Shown here piece after piece: positions 44,504 through 53,429 of a stretch of DNA of 64,000 nt. Within the stretch, counting starts at the first letter, position 1, and every line of letters starts with the position of its first letter. Under the pieces are notes generated by a model. It did not search any database. It was given only the letters and a program-made list of their open reading frames with translations, and was not told the DNA's origin. Source of the stretch: PUPG01 sp031323845 (GTDB lineage: Bacteria; Bacteroidota; Bacteroidia; Bacteroidales; UBA7960). The translations under genes were made by a program, and so were the position numbers. The DNA lies in NCBI GenBank assembly GCA_031323845.1, contig JAVIYP010000009.1, positions 1-64,000 of the forward strand, read 5' to 3'.

Positions 44504-45919
44504 ATGAACAGGATTAACATCAAATACTTAGCGGTTATTTTCTTTGTAACCATATCCTCAACGCTTACTGCCCAGCAGTTCCGTTCGTCGTATTTTTTGA
44601 ATGAATTCATATACAGTCATAATGTGAATCCGGCCTTCATGCCGGGGCGCGGATATGTAAGTTTTCCCGGCCTCGGACATTTTGCGATGGGAGTTCAAAG
44701 CAATGTCGGCCTTTCTACCTTTCTTTTTCCTTCACCTGATCCCAACTATGCCCTGACCACGTTTATGAGTTCCACCGTTGATGCAGACCAGTTTCTGAAA
44801 GGGTTACCGGATAACAGCATCATCAACATGCATCTGAATATGACACCCTTGTCGTTTGGTTTTTACTCCTGGGGCGGCTTTAACACCTTTAGTCTTACGG
44901 TGAATTCAAACAGCATGCTTAATATTCCCAAGGAGTTTTTTGATTTCGTTAAGAACGGAACATCCAGCTTTGACGGCACGGTATACCATATGGAAGATGT
45001 CAGCATAAATACAAACAACTACGCCACCTTGTCGTTTGGCCATGCCAGGGAGATTAACGAAAGGCTGAGCCTCGGTGTTAAGCTTAATGCTTACCTGGGT
45101 GTTGCAGCCGTTGATGCCCGTATTTCTCAGCTCCGGGTATCAATGTCGCCTGATATGTGGGAGATCGTGTCAGAGGCTGAAATGAATATTTCGGCCAGTG
45201 GCGTGATTCTTGAAACAGAAGCAGACGAACTGGGCAACTCCCTGTCAGGTTTTGATATGGGCACTTCCGGTTTGGGCGGATCAGGATTCGGCATCAGTCT
45301 TGGCGCCGCTTATGAAGTGATGGATGGACTTGTTGTTTCCGCTGCATTGTTTGATCTTGGATACATTTCATGGAACTCAACCATCAAGGCAAACACCAGG
45401 AGCAACAGATTTGTCTTTACGGGTTTTGAAGATCTTTCCTTTTTTGACGATGAAGATAATGATGAAGAAGATGATCCGAACAGCCTGAGCAACCAGCTTG
45501 ACGATCTGACCGATGACCTGATGCAGCTTACCAAAATGTACGTCAACCCTGATGAATCGGGTGTCCGTCAGTCTATGCCGGTTACATTGAATGTAGGTGT
45601 TGAATATAAAATGCCGTTTTACGACAGGCTGTCTGTCGGCTTTTTAAGCCATTCAAGGTTTAACCAGGTGAATCCGTGGACAGAAGGCAGGTTTTCCGCC
45701 AACATCACTCCGGTTGACTTTTTGAGTTTTTCCTTAAGCTACGGGGTCTCAACCTTTGGCCAGTCGCTGGGGTGGATGCTCAACCTTCACCCGCAAGGCT
45801 TTAATTTCTTTGTTGGTTCAGACAATATGTTTACCAGGGTTTCACCCCAGTTTATTCCGGTCGAACGTATGAGCGCCAACATCTACATGGGAATGAACAT
45901 TACGTTCGGACGCAGGTAA
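44504..45919 (+). CDS. DUF5723 family outer-membrane protein
   Basis: A 471-residue protein with a signal peptide (ending TLTAQ). The start of the mature chain, SYFLNEFIYSHNVNPAFMPGRGYVSFPGLG, and the FadL/PorV-like barrel strands (LSLGVKLNAYLGVAAVDARI, VVSAALFDLGYISWNST, NIYMGMNITFGRR) are those of DUF5723. An acidic insertion lies around residues 310-345 (FFDDEDNDEEDDPNSLSNQ). Function unknown. It follows the acidic lipoprotein gene and no terminator is seen between them. After its stop a weak hairpin (GCCTG/CAGGC, 45955-45977) precedes a T-rich stretch. Confidence 0.8.
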   Translation: MNRINIKYLAVIFFVTISSTLTAQQFRSSYFLNEFIYSHNVNPAFMPGRGYVSFPGLGHFAMGVQSNVGLSTFLFPSPDPNYALTTFMSSTVDADQFLKGLPDNSIINMHLNMTPLSFGFYSWGGFNTFSLTVNSNSMLNIPKEFFDFVKNGTSSFDGTVYHMEDVSINTNNYATLSFGHAREINERLSLGVKLNAYLGVAAVDARISQLRVSMSPDMWEIVSEAEMNISASGVILETEADELGNSLSGFDMGTSGLGGSGFGISLGAAYEVMDGLVVSAALFDLGYISWNSTIKANTRSNRFVFTGFEDLSFFDDEDNDEEDDPNSLSNQLDDLTDDLMQLTKMYVNPDESGVRQSMPVTLNVGVEYKMPFYDRLSVGFLSHSRFNQVNPWTEGRFSANITPVDFLSFSLSYGVSTFGQSLGWMLNLHPQGFNFFVGSDNMFTRVSPQFIPVERMSANIYMGMNITFGRR

Positions 45920-46045
45920 ACAGCAAGTTTTGTTTCTGTTACCGGATGTTAAATGCCTGCTGCAAGCATTGACAGGCTTTCTTGTGTGCCTTTTTCCGGG
46001 GACTGTAAGCTTCATCAACCTTATATCGTGAGTTAACCTATTCTT

Positions 46046-46198
46046 ATGAGAAGCCTGTTGTTTCAACTAACCATCGGTATTGCCCTTTTATTTTCGATAC
46101 CAGCTTGTTTTTCATTCATAGAAACCTGGCCGGCCTCCAGCTTTATCCCCAGCTCGAGTCACTGGCAGCCGGCGGTGCCGGACTGGGAATGGTATTAA
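46046..46198 (+). CDS. Possible 50-residue lipoprotein-like small ORF or gene remnant
   Basis: ATG 46046 opens a 50-codon frame starting MRSLLFQLTIGIALLFSIPA, then Cys, a plausible lipobox, followed by FSFIETWPASSFIPSSS and ending in DWEWY. A second frame of the same stretch reads NLAGLQLYPQLESLAAGGAG, which also looks protein-like, so a decayed gene with a frameshift is possible. No homologue is recognised. It lies in the 773-base gap 45920-46692, which otherwise holds a weak terminator, a -7-like TATCTTTA (46386-46393), a small hairpin (46430-46445) and the second copy of the repeat element. Confidence 0.25.
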   Translation: MRSLLFQLTIGIALLFSIPACFSFIETWPASSFIPSSSHWQPAVPDWEWY

Positions 46199-46450
46199 GG
46201 TTCTGACATGGAATGGATGTGTTGTTCAACTAAAGCCTGTCTGGCGCAGTAACAACTCAGCCATTTCCGCAAAATTCATTTTCCGCAACCCGCAACAAAG
46301 TGCTGCACATTGAAATAGCAGCTGGGCAGATCATTTCCAAAAATGTTTTTTTAAAAAAATCGAAAATCTTTTTTTTGTTTTTGAATATCTTTACGACGGC
46401 AAAAAAACAGGCTACTCCCATGTCGAAGATCCCGATCATTCGGGAACAGG

Positions 46451-46670
46451 ATTTTGCAGACACAAGAGGATGATTATATTAGCTGGAAGCTGTATGCTCG
46501 AAGGAAGAAAGAGAGGTCAGAAGCTTGTTTCGAACGCAGAGAGAAATCTGCAAGGAGGTCAGAAGTCAGAAGACATAGGATGGAAGGCGAACATTTTCAC
46601 ATCTGCACATCTGCACATTTGCCCATCCATTCGGCTTCTTAGGCATAAAGAATAAATACAGACAATCAAG
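46451..46670 (+). repeat. Intergenic element copy 2, with degenerate repeat core
   Basis: The left flank (46451-46479) and right flank (46640-46670) match copy 1 (28152-28180 and 28283-28313) at 23 of 29 and 24 of 31 bases. The core contains GGTCAGAAG twice, GAAGTCAGAAG and, near the end, CACATCTG twice with CACATTTG and CCCATC: again GAAGTC-type units followed by ACATCTG-type units, but with an 8-base rather than 7-base period. It ends 22 bases before the prolyl oligopeptidase gene. Confidence 0.65.
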
Positions 46671-46692
46671 TACATACGCAAATATCTGAAAA

Positions 46693-48771
46693 ATGAAACA
46701 CCTGGCAATAACGTTACTAATGTTAACAGCTTTTACAACTGCATCCAAATCAAATGACCATGACCCATACCTGTGGCTGGAAGAGGTAGAGGGCAGGGAA
46801 GCCCTTGAATGGGTGGAGGCCCGCAACGCTGCAACTCTTGGGGTGCTAACAGGCACCGACAGCTACAGGGAGGCTTTCGAGAGCAGTTTGGAGATTATGA
46901 ATTCCGATGACAGGATTGCTGCGCCATCGCTGCGCGGCGACTACATCTATAACTTCTGGCAGGATGTTGATCATCCCCGTGGTGTCTGGAGGCGTACCAG
47001 CAAGGAGCGCTACCTGGCCGGAGAGCCGGACTGGGATGTGCTGCTCGACATTGACGCTTTGTCGGAAGCCGATGGCGTGTCGTGGGTGTACCGTGGTGCA
47101 AGTGGCCTGGCACCCGACTACGACCTGTATATCGTGTCGCTGTCGCGTGGCGGCGCTGATGCCGTTGAGATGCGTGAGTGGGACATCCGCACCCGCTCTT
47201 TCGTGGATGACGGCTTCTTCCTGCCGGAAGCCAAAGGAGGTGTTAGCTGGCTCAACGACAGCACACTGCTCGTATCGACCGACTTTGGCGAAGGTGCGCT
47301 GACCAGCTCGGGGTATGCCAGGCAAGTCAGGAAATGGCACCGGGGTACTCCCATCAGTGAGGCCCCCCTGTTGTATGAAGGCGCTTATGAAGACGTTAGT
47401 GCCTCAGGTAGTGTGATAAATACCGACGGCGGCCGTTACGCCTTCATCTATCGCAGCATCGATTTCTACAGCTGGCACGTATACTATCTTGACGGCGACA
47501 CACCCATCAGGCTGGAAATACCCTCCGACGCTTCCATAAGCGGCCTTCACAAAGATCAACTTATCGTTGAGCTCAAGTCAGACTGGTTTGTTAACAATCA
47601 TGTCTTCAGGCAGGCCTCGCTGGTAAGCATCGACTTTGAGTCGCTCCTCGAAGGAAACTACAACATATCGCTGATTTACGAGCCGGGGCCGCGCAGCAGC
47701 ATCTCAAGGGTGACAAGCACCAGGAACCACCTCCTGGTTAGCAAGCTGGACAACATTGTCAGTGAGCTGCACCGTTACACCTATGATGGCAACGGATGGA
47801 TGGCGAACCGTATTGATGCCCCGGGAATGGGTGCCATTCGCCTGGGATCCACTGAGCGTTATTCCGACGACTTTTTCTTTTACTATCAAAACTTTCTGAC
47901 TCCCTCGTCGCTGTTTTTTGCCAGTGCTGAAACGCTTGATACACGTGTTGTGCGATCGGCGCCTGCCTTTTTCGACAACGAAGGCTTCGAGGTATGGCAG
48001 CATGAAGCGGTGTCGGCCGACGGCACCCGTGTACCTTACTTTGTGGTAGGCCGCAGCGACATGCCGCTTGACGGCAGCAACCCCACCCTTCTTTATGCCT
48101 ACGGCGGTTTTGAAGTGTCGATGCTTCCCTCTTATTCCGCTTTGCGCGGCAAATCATGGTTGGAGAGCGGCGGCGTTTATGTGCTCGCAAACATAAGGGG
48201 CGGCGGTGAATTTGGACCGCAATGGCACCAGGCCGGCCTTAAGGAAAACAGGCAGCGGGTTTTTGACGACTTTCACGCTGTAGCAGAGGATTTGATAGAG
48301 AAAGGGATCACTACCGGCCACAGGCTGGGTATTCAAGGTGGCAGCAACGGTGGCCTCCTTGTTGGCGTGGCGTTTACACAACGTCCGGAGCTATATGGTG
48401 CCGTAGTTTGCCAGGTGCCGCTGCTCGATATGCAGCGCTATCATAAGCTGCTGGCCGGTGCCAGCTGGATCGGTGAATACGGTAACCCCGGCATTCCCGA
48501 AGAATGGGCATATATCAGGGAATACTCTCCCTATCACAACCTCAGGGAAGACCAAAAATACCCCACAGTGTTCTTCACCACCTCCACCCGCGACGACAGG
48601 GTGCATCCGGCTCACGCACGCAAAATGGTAGCTAAAATGGAGGATATGGGCTATCCTGTGTATTACTGGGAAAATATGGAGGGAGGCCACGCCGGTGCGT
48701 CGACCAACGAACAGCGTGCAATGAGCTTTGCACTGACATACAGCTACCTGAAGATGATGCTGTTTGACTAA
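46693..48771 (+). CDS. Prolyl oligopeptidase family serine peptidase
   Basis: A 692-residue S9A peptidase. A short N-terminal hydrophobic stretch (about 3-17) could be a signal peptide. The DPYLWLEEVEGREALEWVEA segment, a propeller region (about 70-400) and a C-terminal alpha/beta-hydrolase domain are as in prolyl oligopeptidase. The catalytic residues are S551 (GGSNGG), D634 or D635 (TRDDRVHP) and H666 (EGGHAG). Such enzymes cut short peptides after proline. Length matches the family. G+C content appears higher than in neighbouring regions. Single gene, directly after the repeat element. Confidence 0.9.
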   Translation: MKHLAITLLMLTAFTTASKSNDHDPYLWLEEVEGREALEWVEARNAATLGVLTGTDSYREAFESSLEIMNSDDRIAAPSLRGDYIYNFWQDVDHPRGVWRRTSKERYLAGEPDWDVLLDIDALSEADGVSWVYRGASGLAPDYDLYIVSLSRGGADAVEMREWDIRTRSFVDDGFFLPEAKGGVSWLNDSTLLVSTDFGEGALTSSGYARQVRKWHRGTPISEAPLLYEGAYEDVSASGSVINTDGGRYAFIYRSIDFYSWHVYYLDGDTPIRLEIPSDASISGLHKDQLIVELKSDWFVNNHVFRQASLVSIDFESLLEGNYNISLIYEPGPRSSISRVTSTRNHLLVSKLDNIVSELHRYTYDGNGWMANRIDAPGMGAIRLGSTERYSDDFFFYYQNFLTPSSLFFASAETLDTRVVRSAPAFFDNEGFEVWQHEAVSADGTRVPYFVVGRSDMPLDGSNPTLLYAYGGFEVSMLPSYSALRGKSWLESGGVYVLANIRGGGEFGPQWHQAGLKENRQRVFDDFHAVAEDLIEKGITTGHRLGIQGGSNGGLLVGVAFTQRPELYGAVVCQVPLLDMQRYHKLLAGASWIGEYGNPGIPEEWAYIREYSPYHNLREDQKYPTVFFTTSTRDDRVHPAHARKMVAKMEDMGYPVYYWENMEGGHAGASTNEQRAMSFALTYSYLKMMLFD

Positions 48772-48864
48772 AAATCGGTTGTACACAACGCCTAAACTCT
48801 TTTACGGATACACCGCATTTTTGCAAATGACTGAGCGTGTAAATTTTCGTAGGAGAAAAGACTA

Positions 48865-51240
48865 TCATTCAGACTTGAGTACGCTACCCGGTGCCACGGA
48901 GGCTACTTTCACGGCGTGGTAAGCAACCGTAAGGCATGTGATGATGAGGCTGACGATTGCGGCAATGGCAAAAGGCATGAGGCCTATCGAAATGTGATAG
49001 GGAAACGTATCGACCCAGTGGCTGAGCAGCACGTATGAAACGGGGGTGGATATCATGAAGGCAATAGCCAGGAGCTTGAGGAAACTGCTCAGCACCAGTG
49101 CAGCCAGCTGGAACAGACCCGCACCGGCCACTTTGCGTATGGCCATTTCTTTTTGCCGCTGTTCGGCCATGAATGAAGCGAGCCCGAGCAATCCGAGGCA
49201 GGCAATAAAAATGGCAAAGAACGAAAACACCACAAATATATATTGGAGTTGCTGTTCTTTTTTGTAAAACTTCATAAACAGTCCGCCAATCGGTTCTATC
49301 ATGAAGGGTGTTGCCGGGGCGAACTCCATCCACACCTTATTCATATGTGCCACTGCATCACTGTAACGCGAAGGATCTATATGCACCGTAACATTGTATG
49401 ATCCGTCGTCGTCCCAAAGAATTACAAGAGGTGCGATGGGGTTATGGAGGCTGTTGTAGTGAAAGTCTTGTACGATGCCGATGATGCGCAGGTCGTGCTC
49501 AAACATACCGGTTGAGAAGCTTTGTCCGATTATTTCTTCATACGAGCCTTTATAGTCAAAGTAATGCACTGCCTGTTCATTAAGAATGACAGACCGGCGG
49601 TGTTCGGAAGGGAATTCGCGCGAAAACAGGCGTCCTGCAGCGGCTTTCACGCCCATCACCGACAGGTATTCGGCATTGACCTGCATGGTGGTATGCTGTT
49701 TGCTTTCCGGGGCGGCACCTCTTGAAGACTCCTGCCAGGTGACGTAGCCTGGCACCTGCGCCGAGCGCCCGATGCCGGTAATGCCCGGATGCTCTTCGAG
49801 GGCCGTGCGGAAAGCATCCCAGCGCTGATAGGTGTTCGACTCGAGCCGGATCAGGTACTTATGGTCCAGGTCTATGCCAAGGTCTCTGTTGCGCATGTAG
49901 GAAAGCTGCTGGTTGATGACCACGGTTGCGGTGATCAGCGCCAGGGAGATGGTAAATTGAAACACGATCAGAATTTTTCTGAAGAAAGCGCCCTTTTTGC
50001 CGCCGGTGCGGTTGCCTCTGAATATATCTATTGGCACAACAGAGGTCAGATACAGTGCCGGGTAAATGCCGGACAGTACTCCCACAAACACGATCCCTGC
50101 CAGCAGGCTGAGGATAGCCGTTCCCGTATCCAGGCTGTAGAGGGTGATTGAGATGCCGGCGAAATCGCGGTACCATGGCATAACGACTTCCATGATGAGC
50201 AGGGCGCAAAGCACGGCAAGGGCGGTGATCAGGAAAGACTCGAACAGGAACCTGGCCACCAGTTTTCTTCGCCGGCTTCCCAGCAGCCGGCGGATGCCCA
50301 CCTCGCGGGCCCGCAGACTCGACCGGGCAGTCGCCAGGTTGACATAGTTTACCACGGCTATCAGCAGGATAAAGGCCGCTACGGCAAGAAAGAGGCGAAC
50401 CGTTTGCAGATTGCCCGATTCGGCCGGACCGGCATGTTTGACGTCATCAGCGAAATAGATATCAGGCAGGGGCCTCAGGAAGAAATCGCGTTCTATTTCA
50501 GCTTCATAAAGCGTCCGGAGTTCTTCATAAATGGCATCATTAATCTTCTCTTCCAGGTGAGCTATGTCGGTATCCGGCTGCAAACGCAGAAACGTGGAAT
50601 AATTCCAAGAACCCCACTGGTAGAGAAAGTCAGGGTCGAGGTGACTGTAAAATTGGCTAAGCAGGTGAAAGGGAATGATGCCGGTAACGCGCAGGTGGGA
50701 GTGTGTTACATCTTCAATCACCCCTGTTACCATCAAATGCTGGTCATTTCCGTATCGAAGTATCTCACCCATAACATCTGTCCGACCAAAGATATTGCTT
50801 GCCAGGCTCTCTGTAAGCACAATGGAGGAGGGATCTGTTAACGCAGTTTTGGGGTCTCCCAGCAGGAAGCGGTACGAAAAGATATTGAACACCGTACTGT
50901 CGGCAAATATGATGTCCTGTTCTGAAAAGGGGATGTCATTATGGCTGAGGGTTTGATAGATGTGCATGGTGAGCACGCGCGTCATGCTGTGCACCTCAGG
51001 GAACTTTCGTTTCAGAAAGGGCCCGTGTGCAGTGCCCAGAAGGGCCCAGTCGGTTTTTTCCAGGCGGTACACCTCACGGCTGTGCTCGTGCCAGCGATCG
51101 TAAGCCCGCTGGTCTGCAATATAGAGCAGGATCAGCAAAAATACCGATATACCCAGGGCAAAGCCGAGGATGTTGATCAGGGTGTAGTATTTTTGGCGGA
51201 ACAGCGAACGGATGATCTGCTTAAGGTCGAAATAACTCAT
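48865..51240 (-). CDS. FtsX-like (MacB-type) ABC permease
   Basis: A 791-residue inner-membrane permease. The first membrane helix lies in TLINILGFALGISVFLLILL, then a large periplasmic MacB_PCD-like domain (about 50-270), an FtsX core of three helices (about 285-410, with EVGIRRLLGSRRRKLV), a second FtsX-like half (from about 430) with a second periplasmic domain, and a last FtsX core (about 670-785, with KEMAIRKVAGAGLFQLAAL). This two-times-four-helix plan is the expanded Bacteroidota group that usually pairs with a MacB-type ATPase encoded elsewhere. Substrate unknown; roles include export of antimicrobials or lipoprotein and signal transmission. No ATPase gene is adjacent. Confidence 0.87.
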   Translation of the reverse strand: MSYFDLKQIIRSLFRQKYYTLINILGFALGISVFLLILLYIADQRAYDRWHEHSREVYRLEKTDWALLGTAHGPFLKRKFPEVHSMTRVLTMHIYQTLSHNDIPFSEQDIIFADSTVFNIFSYRFLLGDPKTALTDPSSIVLTESLASNIFGRTDVMGEILRYGNDQHLMVTGVIEDVTHSHLRVTGIIPFHLLSQFYSHLDPDFLYQWGSWNYSTFLRLQPDTDIAHLEEKINDAIYEELRTLYEAEIERDFFLRPLPDIYFADDVKHAGPAESGNLQTVRLFLAVAAFILLIAVVNYVNLATARSSLRAREVGIRRLLGSRRRKLVARFLFESFLITALAVLCALLIMEVVMPWYRDFAGISITLYSLDTGTAILSLLAGIVFVGVLSGIYPALYLTSVVPIDIFRGNRTGGKKGAFFRKILIVFQFTISLALITATVVINQQLSYMRNRDLGIDLDHKYLIRLESNTYQRWDAFRTALEEHPGITGIGRSAQVPGYVTWQESSRGAAPESKQHTTMQVNAEYLSVMGVKAAAGRLFSREFPSEHRRSVILNEQAVHYFDYKGSYEEIIGQSFSTGMFEHDLRIIGIVQDFHYNSLHNPIAPLVILWDDDGSYNVTVHIDPSRYSDAVAHMNKVWMEFAPATPFMIEPIGGLFMKFYKKEQQLQYIFVVFSFFAIFIACLGLLGLASFMAEQRQKEMAIRKVAGAGLFQLAALVLSSFLKLLAIAFMISTPVSYVLLSHWVDTFPYHISIGLMPFAIAAIVSLIITCLTVAYHAVKVASVAPGSVLKSE

Positions 51241-51540
51241 AGTTGTACCGGTGTTTCTTTTGTACTATGGGCAACATCTGTACCACATTCTCTAAAAACT
51301 TCCTGATCAGCAGATTGCCAAAAGCGCTGGTAACCAATGTGTACGCAAGTGTGCAAAAAGCGTTCGATACCGAACAATATGCCTTGCCGTTATCCGGCAG
51401 GTGAGGGGAGTGGCTGTTCAATTCTTTTCTTTCATCATTCCCTGTTTGGTTTTCCCAACAATTATAAGTTTCCCGGATCTTCGGCACATTAAAAGTTGAG
51501 AAAAATAATACAAAAAGGTCATTACGGTCAGGATTATTTC
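51241..51540. other. Intergenic region without recognised gene
   Basis: 300 bases between the divergent permease gene and the promoter at 51541. A short stem-loop (TGCCG/CGGCA, near 51382-51397) is present but has no T-run. No coding sequence is supported. Confidence 0.35.
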
Positions 51541-51548
51541 TAATTTTG
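51541..51548 (+). promoter_or_regulatory. -7 box for the gene at 51602
   Basis: TAATTTTG, an exact TAnnTTTG match, about 53 bases before the start codon. Confidence 0.45.
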
Positions 51549-51601
51549 AATGGCCTGGTTTTGGGGAAACTTACAATCAATCATATAGCTAAACATAACG
51601 A

Positions 51602-52486
51602 ATGAAAATACTTATCATTTTCCTGTTTTTTGCAATGCTGATGTGCCTTGCTGAAAACGCATGTGCACAAGATATCGGTGGTCCGGTTGACACGACAAAA
51701 ATGTATAAAATTGAACTGAAGGATGGTTCCGTATTCTTTGGCAATGTTTTGGAAAAAGACTCTTTGAATATGGTCGTGAAAACAGCATCACTGCCCAGAC
51801 TTGAAATTCCTGTTTCAAAAATTAAACATATCGAAGAAATTGATGAGTCGCATTTCAGAGAGGGCAGTTATTGGTTTCCTAATCCTAATTCAACAAGATA
51901 TTTATACGGACCATCAGCTTACAACCTGAAAAAAGGCGAAGCATACTATCAAAATACATGGTTGGTGTTAAACGCTTTCAATGTCGGTCTTACGAATAAT
52001 TTTTCCATAGGCGCCGGGATAGAACTGGTATCCACTTTTAGCGCGGGTGAACCCATATTTTTCATAACGCCTAAAGTCGGTTATGAAGTGGCAGATAAGT
52101 TTAATGCAGGCGGCGGAGTATTATATGTAAACGTACCGGGTTTTGATTCAAGCAGCAGAAGCAGCTTGGGAATTGCCTATGCAATAGGGACTTATGGCAC
52201 TTTAGATAACAATATTACGGGGGGCTTTGGTTGGGGATTTGTAGAGGGCGACTTCCAGGCAAGACCGATTATTACTTTTTCTGGGATGACACGTGTGTCA
52301 AAAAAAACCGCTTTAGTAACCGAGAATTGGTTGATCCCGGCTGATGGTTATTACGGTCTTTTCTCCTACGGAATAAGGTTTTTTGGTGAAACGATAGCTG
52401 TTGACCTGGCGTTTGTAAATAATGCCGACATCGCTGATCTGCTGATCATAGGTATTCCGTTTGTTGGTTTTACTGTGAAACTGTAG
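51602..52486 (+). CDS. Exported beta-barrel-like protein of unknown function
   Basis: A 294-residue protein with a signal peptide (about residues 1-22, ending ENACAQ). The mature N-terminal part (YKIELKDGSVFFGNVLEKD, VVKTASLPRLEIPVSKIKHI) is a small Sm-/SH3-like beta fold often found in Bacteroidota exported proteins. Residues about 100-294 are a series of Gly-rich amphipathic strands (NNFSIGAGIELVSTFSAG, FNAGGGVLYVNV, GGFGWGFVEGDFQARP). The end, GFTVKL, is not the aromatic end usual for barrels. I cannot assign a family. The base composition is A+T-rich from here on. Confidence 0.6.
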   Translation: MKILIIFLFFAMLMCLAENACAQDIGGPVDTTKMYKIELKDGSVFFGNVLEKDSLNMVVKTASLPRLEIPVSKIKHIEEIDESHFREGSYWFPNPNSTRYLYGPSAYNLKKGEAYYQNTWLVLNAFNVGLTNNFSIGAGIELVSTFSAGEPIFFITPKVGYEVADKFNAGGGVLYVNVPGFDSSSRSSLGIAYAIGTYGTLDNNITGGFGWGFVEGDFQARPIITFSGMTRVSKKTALVTENWLIPADGYYGLFSYGIRFFGETIAVDLAFVNNADIADLLIIGIPFVGFTVKL

Positions 52487-52620
52487 TTTTACTTCATAAT
52501 AACAACCACGAAACACCGGTATGGCATTGCCGGTCCCGGACTGCAGAACAGGGCAGTGAGGTATTTTGGTCCCGCACAGTTGGTCACATCGTTACGGGAT
52601 AGGTGAATTGTCTTTAAACA

Positions 52621-53358
52621 ATGGATATAATGGAAATAGTAATTGACATAGTTGTTTTAAAGATCGGCTTAATAATGATCGGGGTGGGCTTTCTGGTTAA
52701 GTCTGCTCCGGGTTTGATTGCCGGTTACAACACGATGCCCAAAGAAAAAAAGGCACAGGTGGATATCAAAGGATTATCAACATTTATGCGAAACGCATTA
52801 ATTCTTATCGGATTGGTTTTGATTGCAGGTTATTTTCTGTTCAAATGGCTGGGACTCCCCGTCATTGCCAATTCACTGCTTCTGTTTGTGCCTCTGTTTG
52901 GAAGCGCCATTGCCGTGATAAAAGCACAAAAATTTGATCACAATAAGGATAAGAAAACAAAACTTCCTTACATAATAATTGGGGCGGTATTATTATTTGT
53001 GACAGGACTGATAACCTACGGATTCATTCCTTCAAAGGTGTATATTGATGCTGAGTCTGTCCGGTTTTCGGGAATGTACGGAACGGAGATCCCTGTTACC
53101 CGTATAGACAGCATTTATCTTGCCGACCGTATACCGGAAATTAAAATTCGAACAAACGGATATAGTTTTGGAGGTATAAAAAAAGGATTCTTCTATCTTG
53201 ATGAATGGGGTAATAACCGTTTGCTGATGCATTCAGGCAACCCTCCTTATCTAATTGTCGCTGAAACCACCGGGAGAAAAACAATTCTTACTTTCAAGGA
53301 TAAAAGCAAAACAGAAAGAACGTATAACGATATTTTTAATGTTTTGAACAGCCCCTAA
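52621..53358 (+). CDS. Membrane protein with DUF3784-like N-terminus and PH-like C-terminus
   Basis: A 245-residue protein. Three hydrophobic segments in the first 100 residues (KIGLIMIGVGFLVKSAPGLIAG, NALILIGLVLIAGYFLF, LLLFVPLFGSAIAV) with the loop GYNTMPKEKKAQVD match DUF3784. A fourth membrane helix (about 120-140, IIIGAVLLFVTGLITYGF) is followed by a cytoplasmic bacterial PH-like domain (about 145-245; KVYIDAESVRFSGMYG, KTILTFKDKSKTERTYNDIF). Function unknown. It lies 134 bases after the barrel-like gene, tail-to-tail with the PhcB-like methyltransferase gene. Confidence 0.72.
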   Translation: MDIMEIVIDIVVLKIGLIMIGVGFLVKSAPGLIAGYNTMPKEKKAQVDIKGLSTFMRNALILIGLVLIAGYFLFKWLGLPVIANSLLLFVPLFGSAIAVIKAQKFDHNKDKKTKLPYIIIGAVLLFVTGLITYGFIPSKVYIDAESVRFSGMYGTEIPVTRIDSIYLADRIPEIKIRTNGYSFGGIKKGFFYLDEWGNNRLLMHSGNPPYLIVAETTGRKTILTFKDKSKTERTYNDIFNVLNSP

Positions 53359-53429
53359 CAAGATTTTTGCACCCCTGAGCAGAGACCTGCAAGCCGGCGG
53401 TACCAGCGCTACCGGCACCCTGACCGTTA

